A stretch of DNA of 50,959 bases from HRBIN12 sp964447335 (GTDB lineage Bacteria; Actinomycetota; UBA4738; HRBIN12), in assembly GCA_964447335.1 (NCBI GenBank), contig CAYUSA010000018.1, forward strand, positions 1 through 50,959, read 5' to 3'. The notes under the pieces were generated by a model that did not search any database, was not told the origin of the DNA, and worked only from the letters and a program-made list of their open reading frames with translations. A program made the position numbers and the translations under genes. Of this stretch, positions 32,098-40,617 are shown piece after piece; position 1 is the first letter of the stretch; every line of letters begins with the position of its first letter.

Positions 32098-33516
32098 ATG
32101 GGTTGGCCCAGCACGATCGCCGAACTGCGCGCTTCTGGCTACGTCGACCGGACCGTCAAGGAGGAGCTCCGCGCGAACCTGCTCGAGCGGCTCGGCCGCG
32201 GCGAGGAGCTGTTCCCGAGCATCGTGGGGTTCCGTGACTCGGTGCTCCCGGCGCTCGAGCGGGGGATCCTCGCCGGCCACGATCTGATCCTGCTCGGCGA
32301 GCGCGGTCAGGCGAAGACGCGCTTGATCCGCCGCATCGTGGACCTGCTCGATGAGGAGGTTCCCGCGATCGCCGGGTGCGAGGTGAACGATCATCCCTTC
32401 CGCCCGATCTGTGCGCGCTGCCGTCACCTCGTCGCCGAGGAGGGCGAGGCCGTCCCGATCCATCTCGTGCATCGCGAGGACCGGTACGCGGAGAAGCTCG
32501 CGACGCCCGACACGTCCGTGGCCGACCTGATCGGCGACGTCGACCCGATCCGCGTCGCCGAGGGCCGATACCTCGCCGACGAGCTCACGATCCACTACGG
32601 CATGATCCCCCGGACGAACCGCGGGATCGTCGCGATCAACGAGCTCCCCGACCTGCCCGAGCGGATCCAGGTCGCGCTGTTCAACATCCTCGAGGAGCGC
32701 GACGTCCAGATCCGCGGCTACCGCATCCGCCTGCCGCTCGACCTGCTGCTCGTCGCGACGGCGAACCCCGACGACTACACGCATCGAGGACGCATCGTGA
32801 GCCCGCTGAAGGACCGGTTCGGCACGCAGGTTCGCACGCACTACCCCGAGACCCTCGGCGACGAGATCCGGATCATGGAGCAGGAATCGCGTCCGCCCGC
32901 GGGTGACATCCCGCTACGCGTCCCGGTGTACATGCAGGAGATCCTCGCGGCGCTCACGGCCGAGCTCCGGCGCTCGCCGCACGTGAACCATCGCAGCGGC
33001 GTGTCGGTGCGCTACTCGATCGGGAACCTCGAGACGCTGTCGGCGGCTGCCGTTCGCCGCGCGGCTCGCACCGGCGAGCCCGAGGCCGTCCCGCGCGTGT
33101 GCGATCTGCCCGCGGTGCTCGAGTCGAGCCTCGGCCGCGTCGAGTTCGACACGATCGAGGAGGGCCGCGAGGAGGAGATCCTCTCCCGAGCGCTGAAGAC
33201 CGCCGAGCTCGAGGTGTTCCGCCGGCGCCTCTCGGGCTTCGACTTCCATCCGCTGCTCTCGCGGTTCGCCGAGGGTCTCGTCGCCGAGACCTCGGACCTC
33301 ACGCCGGCGTCGGCCCTGCTCGCGCAGTTCGGCGACCTGCCGAGTCTCGCGAAGCTGCTCGGCCGTCTCGGCGTCGAGGAGGAGAGCCCCGGCGTCGCGG
33401 CTTCGGCGATCGAGTTCGCGCTCGAAGGGCTGCACCTCTCACGCCGCCTGAACAAGGAGGCGTCCGGGCGGGAGGGCTCGCGGTACCTCGACGCCGAGGA
33501 GCGTCCTTCGTCCTAG
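32098..33516 (+). CDS. MoxR/ChlI-like AAA+ ATPase
   Basis: 472 aa. Walker A is GERGQAKT (about 71-78), the sensor strand is RTNRGIVAINELPDLPERIQ followed by FNILEERDVQIRGYRIRLPL and LLLVATANPDDYTHRGRIVS, a pattern shared by magnesium-chelatase ChlI and MoxR proteins. The arginine finger region is LKDRFGTQVRTHYP. A CxxC (ICARCRHL) sits in the early insertion. Such ATPases remodel or insert cofactors together with VWA-domain partners; the VWA gene at 34730 is the expected partner. The client is unknown. A CTAG-containing spacer follows, then small membrane-protein genes. Confidence 0.87.
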   Translation: MGWPSTIAELRASGYVDRTVKEELRANLLERLGRGEELFPSIVGFRDSVLPALERGILAGHDLILLGERGQAKTRLIRRIVDLLDEEVPAIAGCEVNDHPFRPICARCRHLVAEEGEAVPIHLVHREDRYAEKLATPDTSVADLIGDVDPIRVAEGRYLADELTIHYGMIPRTNRGIVAINELPDLPERIQVALFNILEERDVQIRGYRIRLPLDLLLVATANPDDYTHRGRIVSPLKDRFGTQVRTHYPETLGDEIRIMEQESRPPAGDIPLRVPVYMQEILAALTAELRRSPHVNHRSGVSVRYSIGNLETLSAAAVRRAARTGEPEAVPRVCDLPAVLESSLGRVEFDTIEEGREEEILSRALKTAELEVFRRRLSGFDFHPLLSRFAEGLVAETSDLTPASALLAQFGDLPSLAKLLGRLGVEEESPGVAASAIEFALEGLHLSRRLNKEASGREGSRYLDAEERPSS

Positions 33517-33537
33517 GTCCTCCGGTCCCGCGCAGGC

Positions 33538-33696
33538 GTGGCTCCCGCCGATGCAGACGAGGACCCGTCCGGGCTCGCGTTCACAGGCAGTGTCGTCGCC
33601 CGGCTCTTCTTCCCCATGCTCCTGTCGATGGCGATCGGCTCCCTGATGCTGCTGCTCTCGAGGCGGTTCCGGAGCCAGGGCGAGCCCTCGAGCTGA
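33538..33696 (+). CDS. Small single-pass membrane protein, 52 aa
   Basis: GTG 33538 opens a 52-codon frame. The N-terminus is acidic (APADADEDPSGLAFTG), followed by one transmembrane segment (VVARLFFPMLLSMAIGSLML, extending to LL) and a short basic tail (SRRFRSQGEP). Codon use fits the neighbourhood. The ribosome-binding site is weak. It lies 21 nt after the MoxR-type gene and could be co-transcribed with it. No family recognised. Confidence 0.5.
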   Translation: MAPADADEDPSGLAFTGSVVARLFFPMLLSMAIGSLMLLLSRRFRSQGEPSS

Positions 33697-33736
33697 GCAC
33701 GCGGCGCGTGTCGAGCCGAGCCCCGGCGCGGCCGCG

Positions 33737-33742
33737 TAGGAT
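33737..33742 (+). promoter_or_regulatory. -10 box (TAGGAT) of the 137-aa membrane-protein gene
   Basis: TAGGAT ends 9 nt before GTG 33752, slightly longer than the 6-8 nt seen elsewhere; a leaderless or nearly leaderless transcript is likely. Confidence 0.4.
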
Positions 33743-33751
33743 TCCGGCGCC

Positions 33752-34165
33752 GTGTCCGACGTTCACAAGTACATCGGCTTCGCTGTGGTCGGTGTCTTCG
33801 CGCTCGGCTGGGTGTGGGGGCTCGGCGCGTGGATCTCCAAGCGTGGCCCCGGCGAGCGCTACTGGACCTGGCTCGCCGTCGCGCAGGTCGTCGCCGTCGC
33901 GCAGGCGCTCCTCGGCATCACGCTGCTCGTCATCGGACGCCGGATGGCGACCCCCGGCGCCGCCCTCGGCGATCTGCTCCACTACGTCTACGGGCTGTTG
34001 CCGATCCTGCTGTTCGTCTTCGCGCACGTGGTGGCGCGTTCGGGGAACGCTCGGGTCGTCGGCATCGACCGGCCGGTGCGGGCCTGGGTGCCGTTCGCGT
34101 GGGCCTCGTTCATCTGTTTCGGGCTCACGTCGCGGGCCTTGATGACGGGGCTCGGTATCGGGTAG
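33752..34165 (+). CDS. Four-helix membrane protein, 137 aa
   Basis: Four hydrophobic segments (about 7-27, 39-62, 74-96 and 109-130) separated by short basic loops. HKYIGFAVVGVFALGWVWGLG and LHYVYGLLPILLFVFAHVVA each hold a His that could ligate heme, as in small cytochrome-b-like proteins, but I cannot assign a family. GTG start. Nine nt separate it from the next gene, so they are probably an operon within the MoxR/VWA cluster. Confidence 0.75.
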   Translation: MSDVHKYIGFAVVGVFALGWVWGLGAWISKRGPGERYWTWLAVAQVVAVAQALLGITLLVIGRRMATPGAALGDLLHYVYGLLPILLFVFAHVVARSGNARVVGIDRPVRAWVPFAWASFICFGLTSRALMTGLGIG

Positions 34166-34174
34166 GAACGACAT

Positions 34175-34690
34175 GTGCCGCTGCTCAGAGGCTCTCGATC
34201 GGCGCCCTCGGAAGAGGACCGCCGCCTGCTCCGCGAGGCGCTTGCGAGGCTCGACCCCTGGACCTTCTGGTCCGTGCCACTCGCGGGCGCCGGCGCCGAC
34301 TTCGCCGTCGTGGGCACGACCGGAGCCTTCGCGATCGCGATCTGCCCGCTCGAGGGCTACGCGGAGCCCGGCCGGCGAGGGCTGAGCGTGAGCGGCGTCG
34401 AGATCACGGGTTTCAAAGAGGCGACGCGGGCGGCCCGGAAGATCCACGGCCGGCTGCTCGAGGCCTCCACCTTCGCCCACGTCGAGCCGATGCTGTGCCT
34501 CACGCGCGCGGTAGCCGGGTCCTCGCGGACGATCCGTGGCGTCCGGGTCGTGCGCCTCGAGGACGTCGCCACGGACATCGGTGGCCGGGCTCGCACCCTG
34601 GATCCCACGACCGCCAAGCGCGGCGCGGAGGCACTCGGCAAGCCGATCGCGAGCTCCTCGGGGCCCCGCCCCGAGGTCGAGGACGTGTAG
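34175..34690 (+). CDS. Unknown protein with a degenerate NERD-like fold, 171 aa
   Basis: The pattern DFAVVGTTGAFAIAICPLEG, then GLSVSGVEI, TRAARKIHGRLLEASTFAHV, EPMLCLTRAV and IRGVRVVRLEDVATDI follows the order of NERD nuclease-related domains (hydrophobic strand plus GTTGxF, helix, VxPxLC strand, VRxVRVVxxxDL). The catalytic E-x-K of true NERD nucleases is absent (AIAICPLEG), so it is probably not an active nuclease. Start GTG 34175 follows the membrane-protein gene after 9 nt. Assignment is by eye only. Its place between a MoxR-type ATPase and a VWA protein suggests a structural or adaptor role (inference). Confidence 0.6.
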   Translation: MPLLRGSRSAPSEEDRRLLREALARLDPWTFWSVPLAGAGADFAVVGTTGAFAIAICPLEGYAEPGRRGLSVSGVEITGFKEATRAARKIHGRLLEASTFAHVEPMLCLTRAVAGSSRTIRGVRVVRLEDVATDIGGRARTLDPTTAKRGAEALGKPIASSSGPRPEVEDV

Positions 34691-34717
34691 GCCCACTTCC
34701 TTCCGCACGCCCCGGCG

Positions 34718-34723
34718 TACGCT
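34718..34723 (+). promoter_or_regulatory. -10 box (TACGCT) of the VWA gene
   Basis: TACGCT ends 6 nt before ATG 34730, predicting a leaderless transcript for the VWA-domain gene. Confidence 0.5.
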
Positions 34724-34729
34724 GGGCCG

Positions 34730-36658
34730 ATGCGCATCCGGTACTCGCGCTGGGACGAGTCGCAGGACCCGTTCGACCCCGATCTCGCCCCCAGCGAGCT
34801 CCTCGAGGAGCTCTCGGAAGACGTCTTGTCCGGTGCCGGCGCCGAGGGGGCCGTCGAGCGGCTGTTGCGGCGGGGGATGCAGGGACGCTTCGACGGGCTC
34901 GAGGCGCTCGGCGCCCGCCTGCGCGCCGCACGCGAGCGCGAGCAGGAGGCCCTGAACCTCGCCGGCCCGCTCGAGGAGTTGCACGAACGCCTCGAGGAGA
35001 TCCTCGAGCTCGAGCGGTCGGCCCTGTCGTTCCGCGCCGAGGACGACGCCCGGATGCGCGAGGGCTTCCTCGAGTCCCTGCCGCCCGACGCTCCCGGGCG
35101 GGTCCGCGAGCTCCAGGACTACCGGTTCGCGGATCCGCGTGCGCGGGCGATGTTCGACGAGCTGATGGAGCACCTGCGTGAGCAGGTCATGGGCGCCCAC
35201 TTCCGCTCGATGGCCGAGGGCCTGCGCGATCTCACGCCCGAGGGGATGGCGCGCTTCCGCGACATGCTCGCCGAGCTCAACGACATGATCGAACGGAGCG
35301 AGCGCGGCGAGCCGTGCGACTTCGAGGGCTTCATGCGGCGCTACGGCGATCTGTTCCCCGACGACCCGGCGACCCTCGAGGACCTCCTCGAGGGCACGGC
35401 CCGGCGGATGGCGGCACTGTCGCGGCTGATGGCCTCGCTCTCGCCGGCGCAGCGCGAGGAGCTCCGGGCGCTCGCCGAGCAGGTGATGCAGGATCTCGAC
35501 CTCGCGTTCGAGGTCGACCGGCTGGGCGCGAACCTCGCGTCGATGTATCCCGATCTGCCCTGGGACGACCCCACCCCCGCCGAGGGCGAGGGCGCGACGC
35601 CGCTCTCGGCGACGGTCGATGCGATGGAGCGTCTCCACGACTTCGAGGAGCTGGAGCGCTCGACGCGGCAGGACTACCCGGGCGCCGCGCTCGCGGACGT
35701 CGACGAGGACGCCGTGCGTCGTGCCCTCGGTGAGGACGCGGTGCGGGACGTGCGGCGGCTGAAGCAGGTCGAGCGGACGCTCGAGGAGGCGGGGCTCCTC
35801 ACCCGCCGGGACGGCCGGCTCGAGGTCACGCCGAAGGGCGCTCGCAAGATGGGGGAACGCGCGCTCGTGGAGGTGTTCGAGCAGCTTCGCCACGACCGCG
35901 AGGGCACGCACGAGGCGCGTGAAGCCGGGGGCCAGGCCGAGCCGACCGGCGCGACCCGCCCGTGGCGCTTCGGTGACGCGGGCCAGATCGCCGTGCAGCG
36001 CACCGTGTTCAATGCCGTGCTCCGCGGCGGCGCGGGGCAGGGTGTGCGCCTTTCTCCCGAGGACTTCGAGCTCGTCGAGGCCGAGCAGCGGACGGAAACC
36101 GCCACGGCGCTCCTGCTCGATCTGTCCTTCTCGATGCCACTGCGAGGGCACTTCGTGCACGCGAAGAAGATGGCGCTCGCGCTCCACGCGCTCATCGAGG
36201 GCCGGTACCCGCACGACACCCTGTACCTGATCGGCTTCAGCGACTACGCGCGGCGGATGGAGCCACGGGATCTCGCGGCGCCGGGCCTCGAGCGCGTGTA
36301 CGGAACGAACATGCACCACGCGTTCAACCTCGCGGGGCGGCTGCTCGCCGAGCACCCGCGGGCCGATCGCCAGGTCATCATGGTCACGGACGGCGAGCCG
36401 ACCGCGCACCTCGAGGGCGAGCAGAGCTCCTTCTCATGGCCTCCGGTGGCTCGCACCATCGAGCTCACGCTCGCCGAGGGGATGCGTCTCGCGAACGCCG
36501 GGGTCACCCTCAACATCTTCATGCTCGAGGAGTCGCCGGGGCTCGTCCGGTTCATGGAGCGGCTCGCGCAGCTCACCGCCGGGCGGGTCTTCCTCATGGA
36601 CGACCGCGACCTCGGGGCGTTCGTCGTGCGCGACTACGTCGCCCGGCGCGAGCGCTGA
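34730..36658 (+). CDS. VWA-domain protein, probable partner of the MoxR-type ATPase
   Basis: 642 aa. The N-terminal two-thirds are helical and highly charged (EELHERLEEILELERSALSF, MAEGLRDLTPEGMARFRDML), with a PWRFGDAGQIAVQRTVFNAV linker. The C-terminal VWA domain (about 460-642) has the MIDAS residues DLSFSM (DxSxS), a Thr in YGTNMHHAF and the Asp in MVTDGEPT, so metal-dependent ligand binding is likely. This layout (helical region then VWA) matches CoxE/ChlD-like partners of MoxR ATPases. It is cytoplasmic; no signal peptide. The ATPase gene lies about 1.2 kb upstream. Confidence 0.85.
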   Translation: MRIRYSRWDESQDPFDPDLAPSELLEELSEDVLSGAGAEGAVERLLRRGMQGRFDGLEALGARLRAAREREQEALNLAGPLEELHERLEEILELERSALSFRAEDDARMREGFLESLPPDAPGRVRELQDYRFADPRARAMFDELMEHLREQVMGAHFRSMAEGLRDLTPEGMARFRDMLAELNDMIERSERGEPCDFEGFMRRYGDLFPDDPATLEDLLEGTARRMAALSRLMASLSPAQREELRALAEQVMQDLDLAFEVDRLGANLASMYPDLPWDDPTPAEGEGATPLSATVDAMERLHDFEELERSTRQDYPGAALADVDEDAVRRALGEDAVRDVRRLKQVERTLEEAGLLTRRDGRLEVTPKGARKMGERALVEVFEQLRHDREGTHEAREAGGQAEPTGATRPWRFGDAGQIAVQRTVFNAVLRGGAGQGVRLSPEDFELVEAEQRTETATALLLDLSFSMPLRGHFVHAKKMALALHALIEGRYPHDTLYLIGFSDYARRMEPRDLAAPGLERVYGTNMHHAFNLAGRLLAEHPRADRQVIMVTDGEPTAHLEGEQSSFSWPPVARTIELTLAEGMRLANAGVTLNIFMLEESPGLVRFMERLAQLTAGRVFLMDDRDLGAFVVRDYVARRER

Positions 36659-36668
36659 GGCCTCCCGC

Positions 36669-37490
36669 TCAGGCGGCGCGATCCCACCACAGCGTCACGA
36701 CCGTCTGCGCGCTGGGGCCGGCGGACCACAGCCCGCCGTGCTGCGCCAGGCGCTCGCCGAGCGCCTCGGCGACCTCGGGGTCGCGGCTTGCGGGCAGGCA
36801 CAGGCGCCGGCGCATGAGCGACACGGCGTCCTCGCGACGCTCGAACCCGCTCGAGCGCGGGGGCCGGACCTCGTCCTCGCGCCGAACGTCGAGGCCGAGC
36901 TCCCCGAGCGCCTCGGCGGCGTCGTCGGCGGTCGGCCGCGACGGGCGCCCGAGACCGTGGAAGCGCATCCACAGGTCGTTCATCCACGCGAGAGGGTGGG
37001 TCGCCGTGATCTCGACCACGACCCGCCGCCGCGCGTGCCGGTCGAGGGCGAGCGCGAACGGCCCGAGGTCCTGCACGTTGTAGAGCACGTGGTGGCAGAC
37101 CACGACATCGGCGGGCTCGACCTCGTCCGCGACGTCGGGCCAGCCGCCGGCCACCGCGGTCACCCGGGCGCCGAGCGCGTCGGCGGCGCCGCGGAAGGCG
37201 TCGAGCATGTCCTCGGAGCTGTCCACGCCGACGATCCGGCCGGCGGTCGATGCGAGCGGCAGGGAGGCAGCCCCGCCGCCGACGCCGACATCCAGCACCT
37301 CGCCGCCCTCGGGCAGGACCTCCAGCGCTCGCCGAACCGAGATCGAGGGCTCGAGCGTGGCCGCCACCTCGCCCCGGTGTCGCATCAGCTCGGGCGGGAA
37401 TCCCCACGGCGACTCGGCGGCCTGCGCGAGGACCTCCTCGGGCAACCCCCAATCGCGCAGCTGCTCGCCCCAGCGCTCGGTCGCGCTCAT
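36669..37490 (-). CDS. Class I SAM-dependent methyltransferase
   Basis: 273 aa. After an N-terminal helical segment (WGEQLRDWGLPEEVLAQAAE), motif I is VLDVGVGGGAASLPLAS, the Asp of strand 2 is in RIVGVDSSEDML, and motif II is DVVVCHHVLYNVQDL. The C-terminus carries basic, Trp-containing strands (VVTLWWDRAA). Substrate not predictable. Start ATG 37490 overlaps the stop of the CoA-transferase gene by 4 nt (ATGA), so the two are translationally coupled. Confidence 0.83.
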   Translation of the reverse strand: MSATERWGEQLRDWGLPEEVLAQAAESPWGFPPELMRHRGEVAATLEPSISVRRALEVLPEGGEVLDVGVGGGAASLPLASTAGRIVGVDSSEDMLDAFRGAADALGARVTAVAGGWPDVADEVEPADVVVCHHVLYNVQDLGPFALALDRHARRRVVVEITATHPLAWMNDLWMRFHGLGRPSRPTADDAAEALGELGLDVRREDEVRPPRSSGFERREDAVSLMRRRLCLPASRDPEVAEALGERLAQHGGLWSAGPSAQTVVTLWWDRAA

Positions 37491-38674
37491 GGCTCCACCA
37501 TAGAGCCCGGCGGCGCTCGGTCTTCGAGCTCCCGGAGCACCTCGTCCGTGTGTTCGCCGAGCCTCGGCGGGGGTCGCCGCACGGGGGGGAGCGCCCCGTC
37601 GAGCCGGATCGGGTCGGCGACCAGCCGCAGAGGGCCGCGCTCGGGATCCTCGACCTCCTGCACCATGCGCGAGCCCTCGGCAGAGGCGAACACCTCGTCC
37701 ATCCGGAGCACCGGCGAGCACGGCACGCCGACGGCCTCGAGCGCCGAGAGCCATGTCGCGGCAGGCCGCGACCGGAAGACCTCGGCGAGGACGGGGATCA
37801 GCTCGTCGCGGTGGCGGACGCGAGCCTCGTTCGTGGCGAAGCGCTCGTCGGCCGCGAGGTCGGACCGCCCGAGCACCTCGCACGCTCGCTCGAACATCCG
37901 GTCGTTGCCGGCTGCCAGGATGAACGGGCGGTCGGCCGCCTCGAACAGCTGGTACGGCACGATGTTCGGGTGCTGGTTGCCGAGCGGCCCCGGCACGAGC
38001 CCGCCGAGCAGGAAGTTCGCGGCCTGGTTCACCATCGCGGCGAGGCTCGACTCGTACAGGGAGACCACGATCCGGCGGCCTCGGCCCGTGGACCGGCGCT
38101 CGACCAGCGCGGCGAGGATCCCGTTCGCCGCGTACAGGCCGCACACGACGTCCAGGAGCGCGACGCCGACCTTCGTCGGCTCGCCGCCCGGCTGGCCCGT
38201 GAAGCTCATGAGCCCCGAGAGCGCCTGCACGATGATGTCGTACCCCGGCCTCGAGGCCGACTCCCCCTCCTCCCCGAACGCGATGAGCGAGCAGGAGACG
38301 AGATCCGGGCGTTCGGCCGCGAGCGTCTGGTGGTCGAGCCCGAACCGCGCCATCAGCCCCGGACGGAAGTTCTCGACGACCACGTCGGCCGACAGCGCAA
38401 GCCGCCGTGCCGCCGCCGCCCCCTCGGGCGTGCCGAGGTCGAGCGCGACCGAGCGCTTGTTGCGGTTGAGCGACAGGAAGTACGCGGCGTCTCGCCCGAC
38501 GAACGGCGGTCCCCAGGCCCGCGTGTCGTCGCCGGTGTCCGGGCGCTCCACCTTGATGACGTCGGCGCCGAGGTCGGCGAGCAGCATCGTCGCGAGCGGT
38601 CCGGCCAGGACCCGGGAGAAGTCGGCGACGCGCAGGCCCGCGAGCGGCAGGCGGTCGGCATCGGTGTCGGGCAC
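37487..38674 (-). CDS. Family III CoA transferase (CaiB/BaiF)
   Basis: 395 aa, typical length. Signatures: LAGLRVADFSRVLAGPLATM, LADLGADVIKVERPDTGDD, YFLSLNRNKRSVALDL, ADVVVENFRPGLMARFGL and the catalytic Asp146 in RPGYDIIVQALSGLM, followed by VGVALLDVVCGLYAANGILA. It should transfer CoA between carboxylic acids; the acids are unknown. GTG start with a GGAG ribosome-binding site (leadered). A perfect 16-bp palindrome lies 37 nt upstream. Confidence 0.9.
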   Translation of the reverse strand: MPDTDADRLPLAGLRVADFSRVLAGPLATMLLADLGADVIKVERPDTGDDTRAWGPPFVGRDAAYFLSLNRNKRSVALDLGTPEGAAAARRLALSADVVVENFRPGLMARFGLDHQTLAAERPDLVSCSLIAFGEEGESASRPGYDIIVQALSGLMSFTGQPGGEPTKVGVALLDVVCGLYAANGILAALVERRSTGRGRRIVVSLYESSLAAMVNQAANFLLGGLVPGPLGNQHPNIVPYQLFEAADRPFILAAGNDRMFERACEVLGRSDLAADERFATNEARVRHRDELIPVLAEVFRSRPAATWLSALEAVGVPCSPVLRMDEVFASAEGSRMVQEVEDPERGPLRLVADPIRLDGALPPVRRPPPRLGEHTDEVLRELEDRAPPGSMVEP

Positions 38675-38710
38675 CCGGTCTCCTCGAGCGGGGCGAAAAG
38701 TGGCACCGCC

Positions 38711-38726
38711 GGAACCCTAGGGTTCC
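38711..38726. promoter_or_regulatory. Perfect 16-bp palindrome between divergent genes
   Basis: GGAACCCTAGGGTTCC, with no loop, 37 nt upstream of the CoA-transferase start and about 150 nt from the winged-helix gene. A full palindrome without spacer is typical of an operator for a dimeric repressor rather than a terminator. The regulator is unknown. Confidence 0.5.
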
Positions 38727-38782
38727 AGCGGCGCCAGAACGTTTATACGACGGCCCGCACCCACCGGTCAAATCGCGGCCAC

Positions 38783-38797
38783 GGTTTTGTCACTCTT
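38783..38797 (+). repeat. 15-nt element shared with 18689-18703
   Basis: GGTTTTGTCACTCTT here, one mismatch from GGTTTTGTCGCTCTT upstream of histidine kinase paralogue 1. Both lie 50-85 nt before a plus-strand start codon. AT-rich for this genome. Confidence 0.35.
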
Positions 38798-38878
38798 TCC
38801 CCCGGCGCGCCGGTTCTGGCCGCCCACCGAGGAAGCTCCGGGTGGCGCGTTCGCGAGGACTGCGGCAGGATACGGGGG

Positions 38879-39526
38879 ATGAACCAGGAGAGCCTCGAGC
38901 GGGCGAACGCCTTCCTCGCGGCTGTTGCCGAACGGGTGCAGCCGGGGGAGCTCCTCGAGCTGTCGCCGACGGAGCTCGGCCGCGCGATCGGCGTGCAGGA
39001 GCCACTGGCGGCCGCGAGGGCCGTCCGGGCGCTCCTCGCGCGGCGCCGGCTCGAGACCGCGGACGGCCACTACCGGCTGCTCGACGCGACGCCCGTGGAG
39101 CCGGGGGAGAAGGAGCAGGTCCCCCGGACGCGCAAGACCAAGGGCAAGAGCCAGCGGCGCTCGGCCCCCCGCGGCCAGGCTACGTCGGGCCGCCCCACCT
39201 ACTCCGAGGTCGGGCGCGAGGCGATCAACCGCCTGATCGAGCTCGGCAAGGAGGTCGCCGCACTCCGCGCCGGCCTGCGCACCGCCCGCGACGAGTCGCG
39301 CGACGCGCGCGAGGCCCGCGACGACGCCGAACGCCGGGCGCGCCAGCTCGCCGAGCGCCTGCATGAGCTCGAGGGACGCGCCGAGATGGCCGAGAGCAAC
39401 CTGCGGACGCTCCTTGCCGCCGCGAAGGGAGCCGGCCGCGAGCACGTGGGCGACAACGAGATGGAGGCGATCCTCGGCGTGCTGAAGGGCGAGCCGGAGG
39501 AGCAGGCCGCGCCGCAGGGTTCCTAG
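38879..39526 (+). CDS. Winged-helix plus coiled-coil protein, function unknown
   Basis: 215 aa. The N-terminus (about 10-65: FLAAVAERVQPGELLELSPT, ELGRAIGVQEPLAAARAV, LLARRRLETADGHYRLLD) reads as a winged-helix DNA-binding domain. A basic linker follows (RTRKTKGKSQRRSAPRGQ), then a long Arg/Glu/Ala coiled coil (about 120-195) and an acidic tail. A DNA-binding, self-associating protein is suggested; no family is recognised. ATG 38879 is preceded by GGGGG. Its stop shares the palindrome CTAG (39523-39526) with the convergent transporter-ATPase gene. Confidence 0.7.
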   Translation: MNQESLERANAFLAAVAERVQPGELLELSPTELGRAIGVQEPLAAARAVRALLARRRLETADGHYRLLDATPVEPGEKEQVPRTRKTKGKSQRRSAPRGQATSGRPTYSEVGREAINRLIELGKEVAALRAGLRTARDESRDAREARDDAERRARQLAERLHELEGRAEMAESNLRTLLAAAKGAGREHVGDNEMEAILGVLKGEPEEQAAPQGS

Positions 39527-40617
39527 CCGGCCGGACCGGTCTCGTCGGGCAGTCCCGCGAGCCGGGACATCAGGTGGCACGCGGCGAAGTGGCCGGGCCG
39601 CAGCTCGCGCAGGCCGAGATCGTTCGTCCGGCACCGGTCGAGCACGCCGGCGGCTTCCGCGGTCCCCGAGACGACCTCGGGGCATCGCGGGTTGAAGCGG
39701 CAGCCCTCGGGGATCCTCGTCGGGTCCGGCGGCTCGCCCGCGAGGAACGGCCGGTCGATGCCCCCGGCCTCGGGGACGACCTCGAGGAGCGCCTTCGTGT
39801 AGGGGTGGATCGGGCGGGTGAGCACGTCCTCGGCGGGGCCGATCTCGACGATCCGCCCGAGGTACATCACCGCGACGCGGTCGGCGATCGTCCAGGCCAG
39901 GCCGAGGTCGTGCGTCACGACCAGCATCGCGATGCCCAGGTCGTCCCGCAGGCCCAGGAGCAGCTTGAGGATCTCGCCGCGGACCGAGGCGTCCAGGCTC
40001 GAGACCGGCTCGTCCGCCACGATGATCTCGGGGTCGAGCACGAGCGCCCCCGCGATCACCACGCGCTGGCGCTGCCCGCCCGAGAGCTCGTGCGGGTAGT
40101 TCAGGAAGAAGCGTTCCGGGGGCCGCATGCCCGCGCGGGAGAGCGCGCGCGCGACGAGCTGCTCCTCGGACTCGCCGTTCGGACCGCGGTTGACGCCGTG
40201 CACGCGCAGGCCCTCGGCGATCGACTCGTAGATCGTCTGCCGGGGGTTGAGCGCGGCCGTCGGGTCCTGGAACACCATCTGGACGCGGCGCCGGTACTCG
40301 CGGAGCAGCTTCGTACTGCGCCCGAGCGGCTTGCCCTCGAAGTAGGTCTCGCCCGAGCGCGGGCGCTCGAGCCCCATGATCGTGCGCGCGAGCGTCGTCT
40401 TGCCGCACCCCGACTCGCCGGCGAGCGCGAGCACCTCGCCCGGGTACAGCTCGAGGTCGACGCCGTCCACGGCCCGGGCGTCCGTGGCCTTCTTGCCCAT
40501 GATCCCCGCGCCGAGCCCGATGCGACCGGCGAAGCGCACGTGCAGGTCTCGGACCTCCAGGACGGGGTCCCGCCCCTCGGTCCGCGCGCCCGCGGGCTCG
40601 GCCATCGTTTCGCTCAC
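39523..40617 (-). CDS. oppF: Peptide ABC transporter ATP-binding protein (OppF type)
   Basis: 364 aa. Walker A GESGCGKTT, Q-loop VFQDPTAALNPR, signature LSGGQRQR, Walker B IIVADEPVSSLD and switch His in VTHDLGLAW are all present. The C-terminal extension with CRFNPRCPEV is the Fe-S/zinc-like tail of OppD/DppD-type subunits. It energises import with the OppD subunit. GTG 40617 overlaps the stop of oppD by 4 nt. Last gene of the transporter operon. Confidence 0.9.
   Translation of the reverse strand: MSETMAEPAGARTEGRDPVLEVRDLHVRFAGRIGLGAGIMGKKATDARAVDGVDLELYPGEVLALAGESGCGKTTLARTIMGLERPRSGETYFEGKPLGRSTKLLREYRRRVQMVFQDPTAALNPRQTIYESIAEGLRVHGVNRGPNGESEEQLVARALSRAGMRPPERFFLNYPHELSGGQRQRVVIAGALVLDPEIIVADEPVSSLDASVRGEILKLLLGLRDDLGIAMLVVTHDLGLAWTIADRVAVMYLGRIVEIGPAEDVLTRPIHPYTKALLEVVPEAGGIDRPFLAGEPPDPTRIPEGCRFNPRCPEVVSGTAEAAGVLDRCRTNDLGLRELRPGHFAACHLMSRLAGLPDETGPAG

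Noticed and set aside
33581..36409. 942-codon minus-strand open frame over the VWA gene
   Set aside because: Shadow of the VWA gene on the other strand; no recognisable motif.
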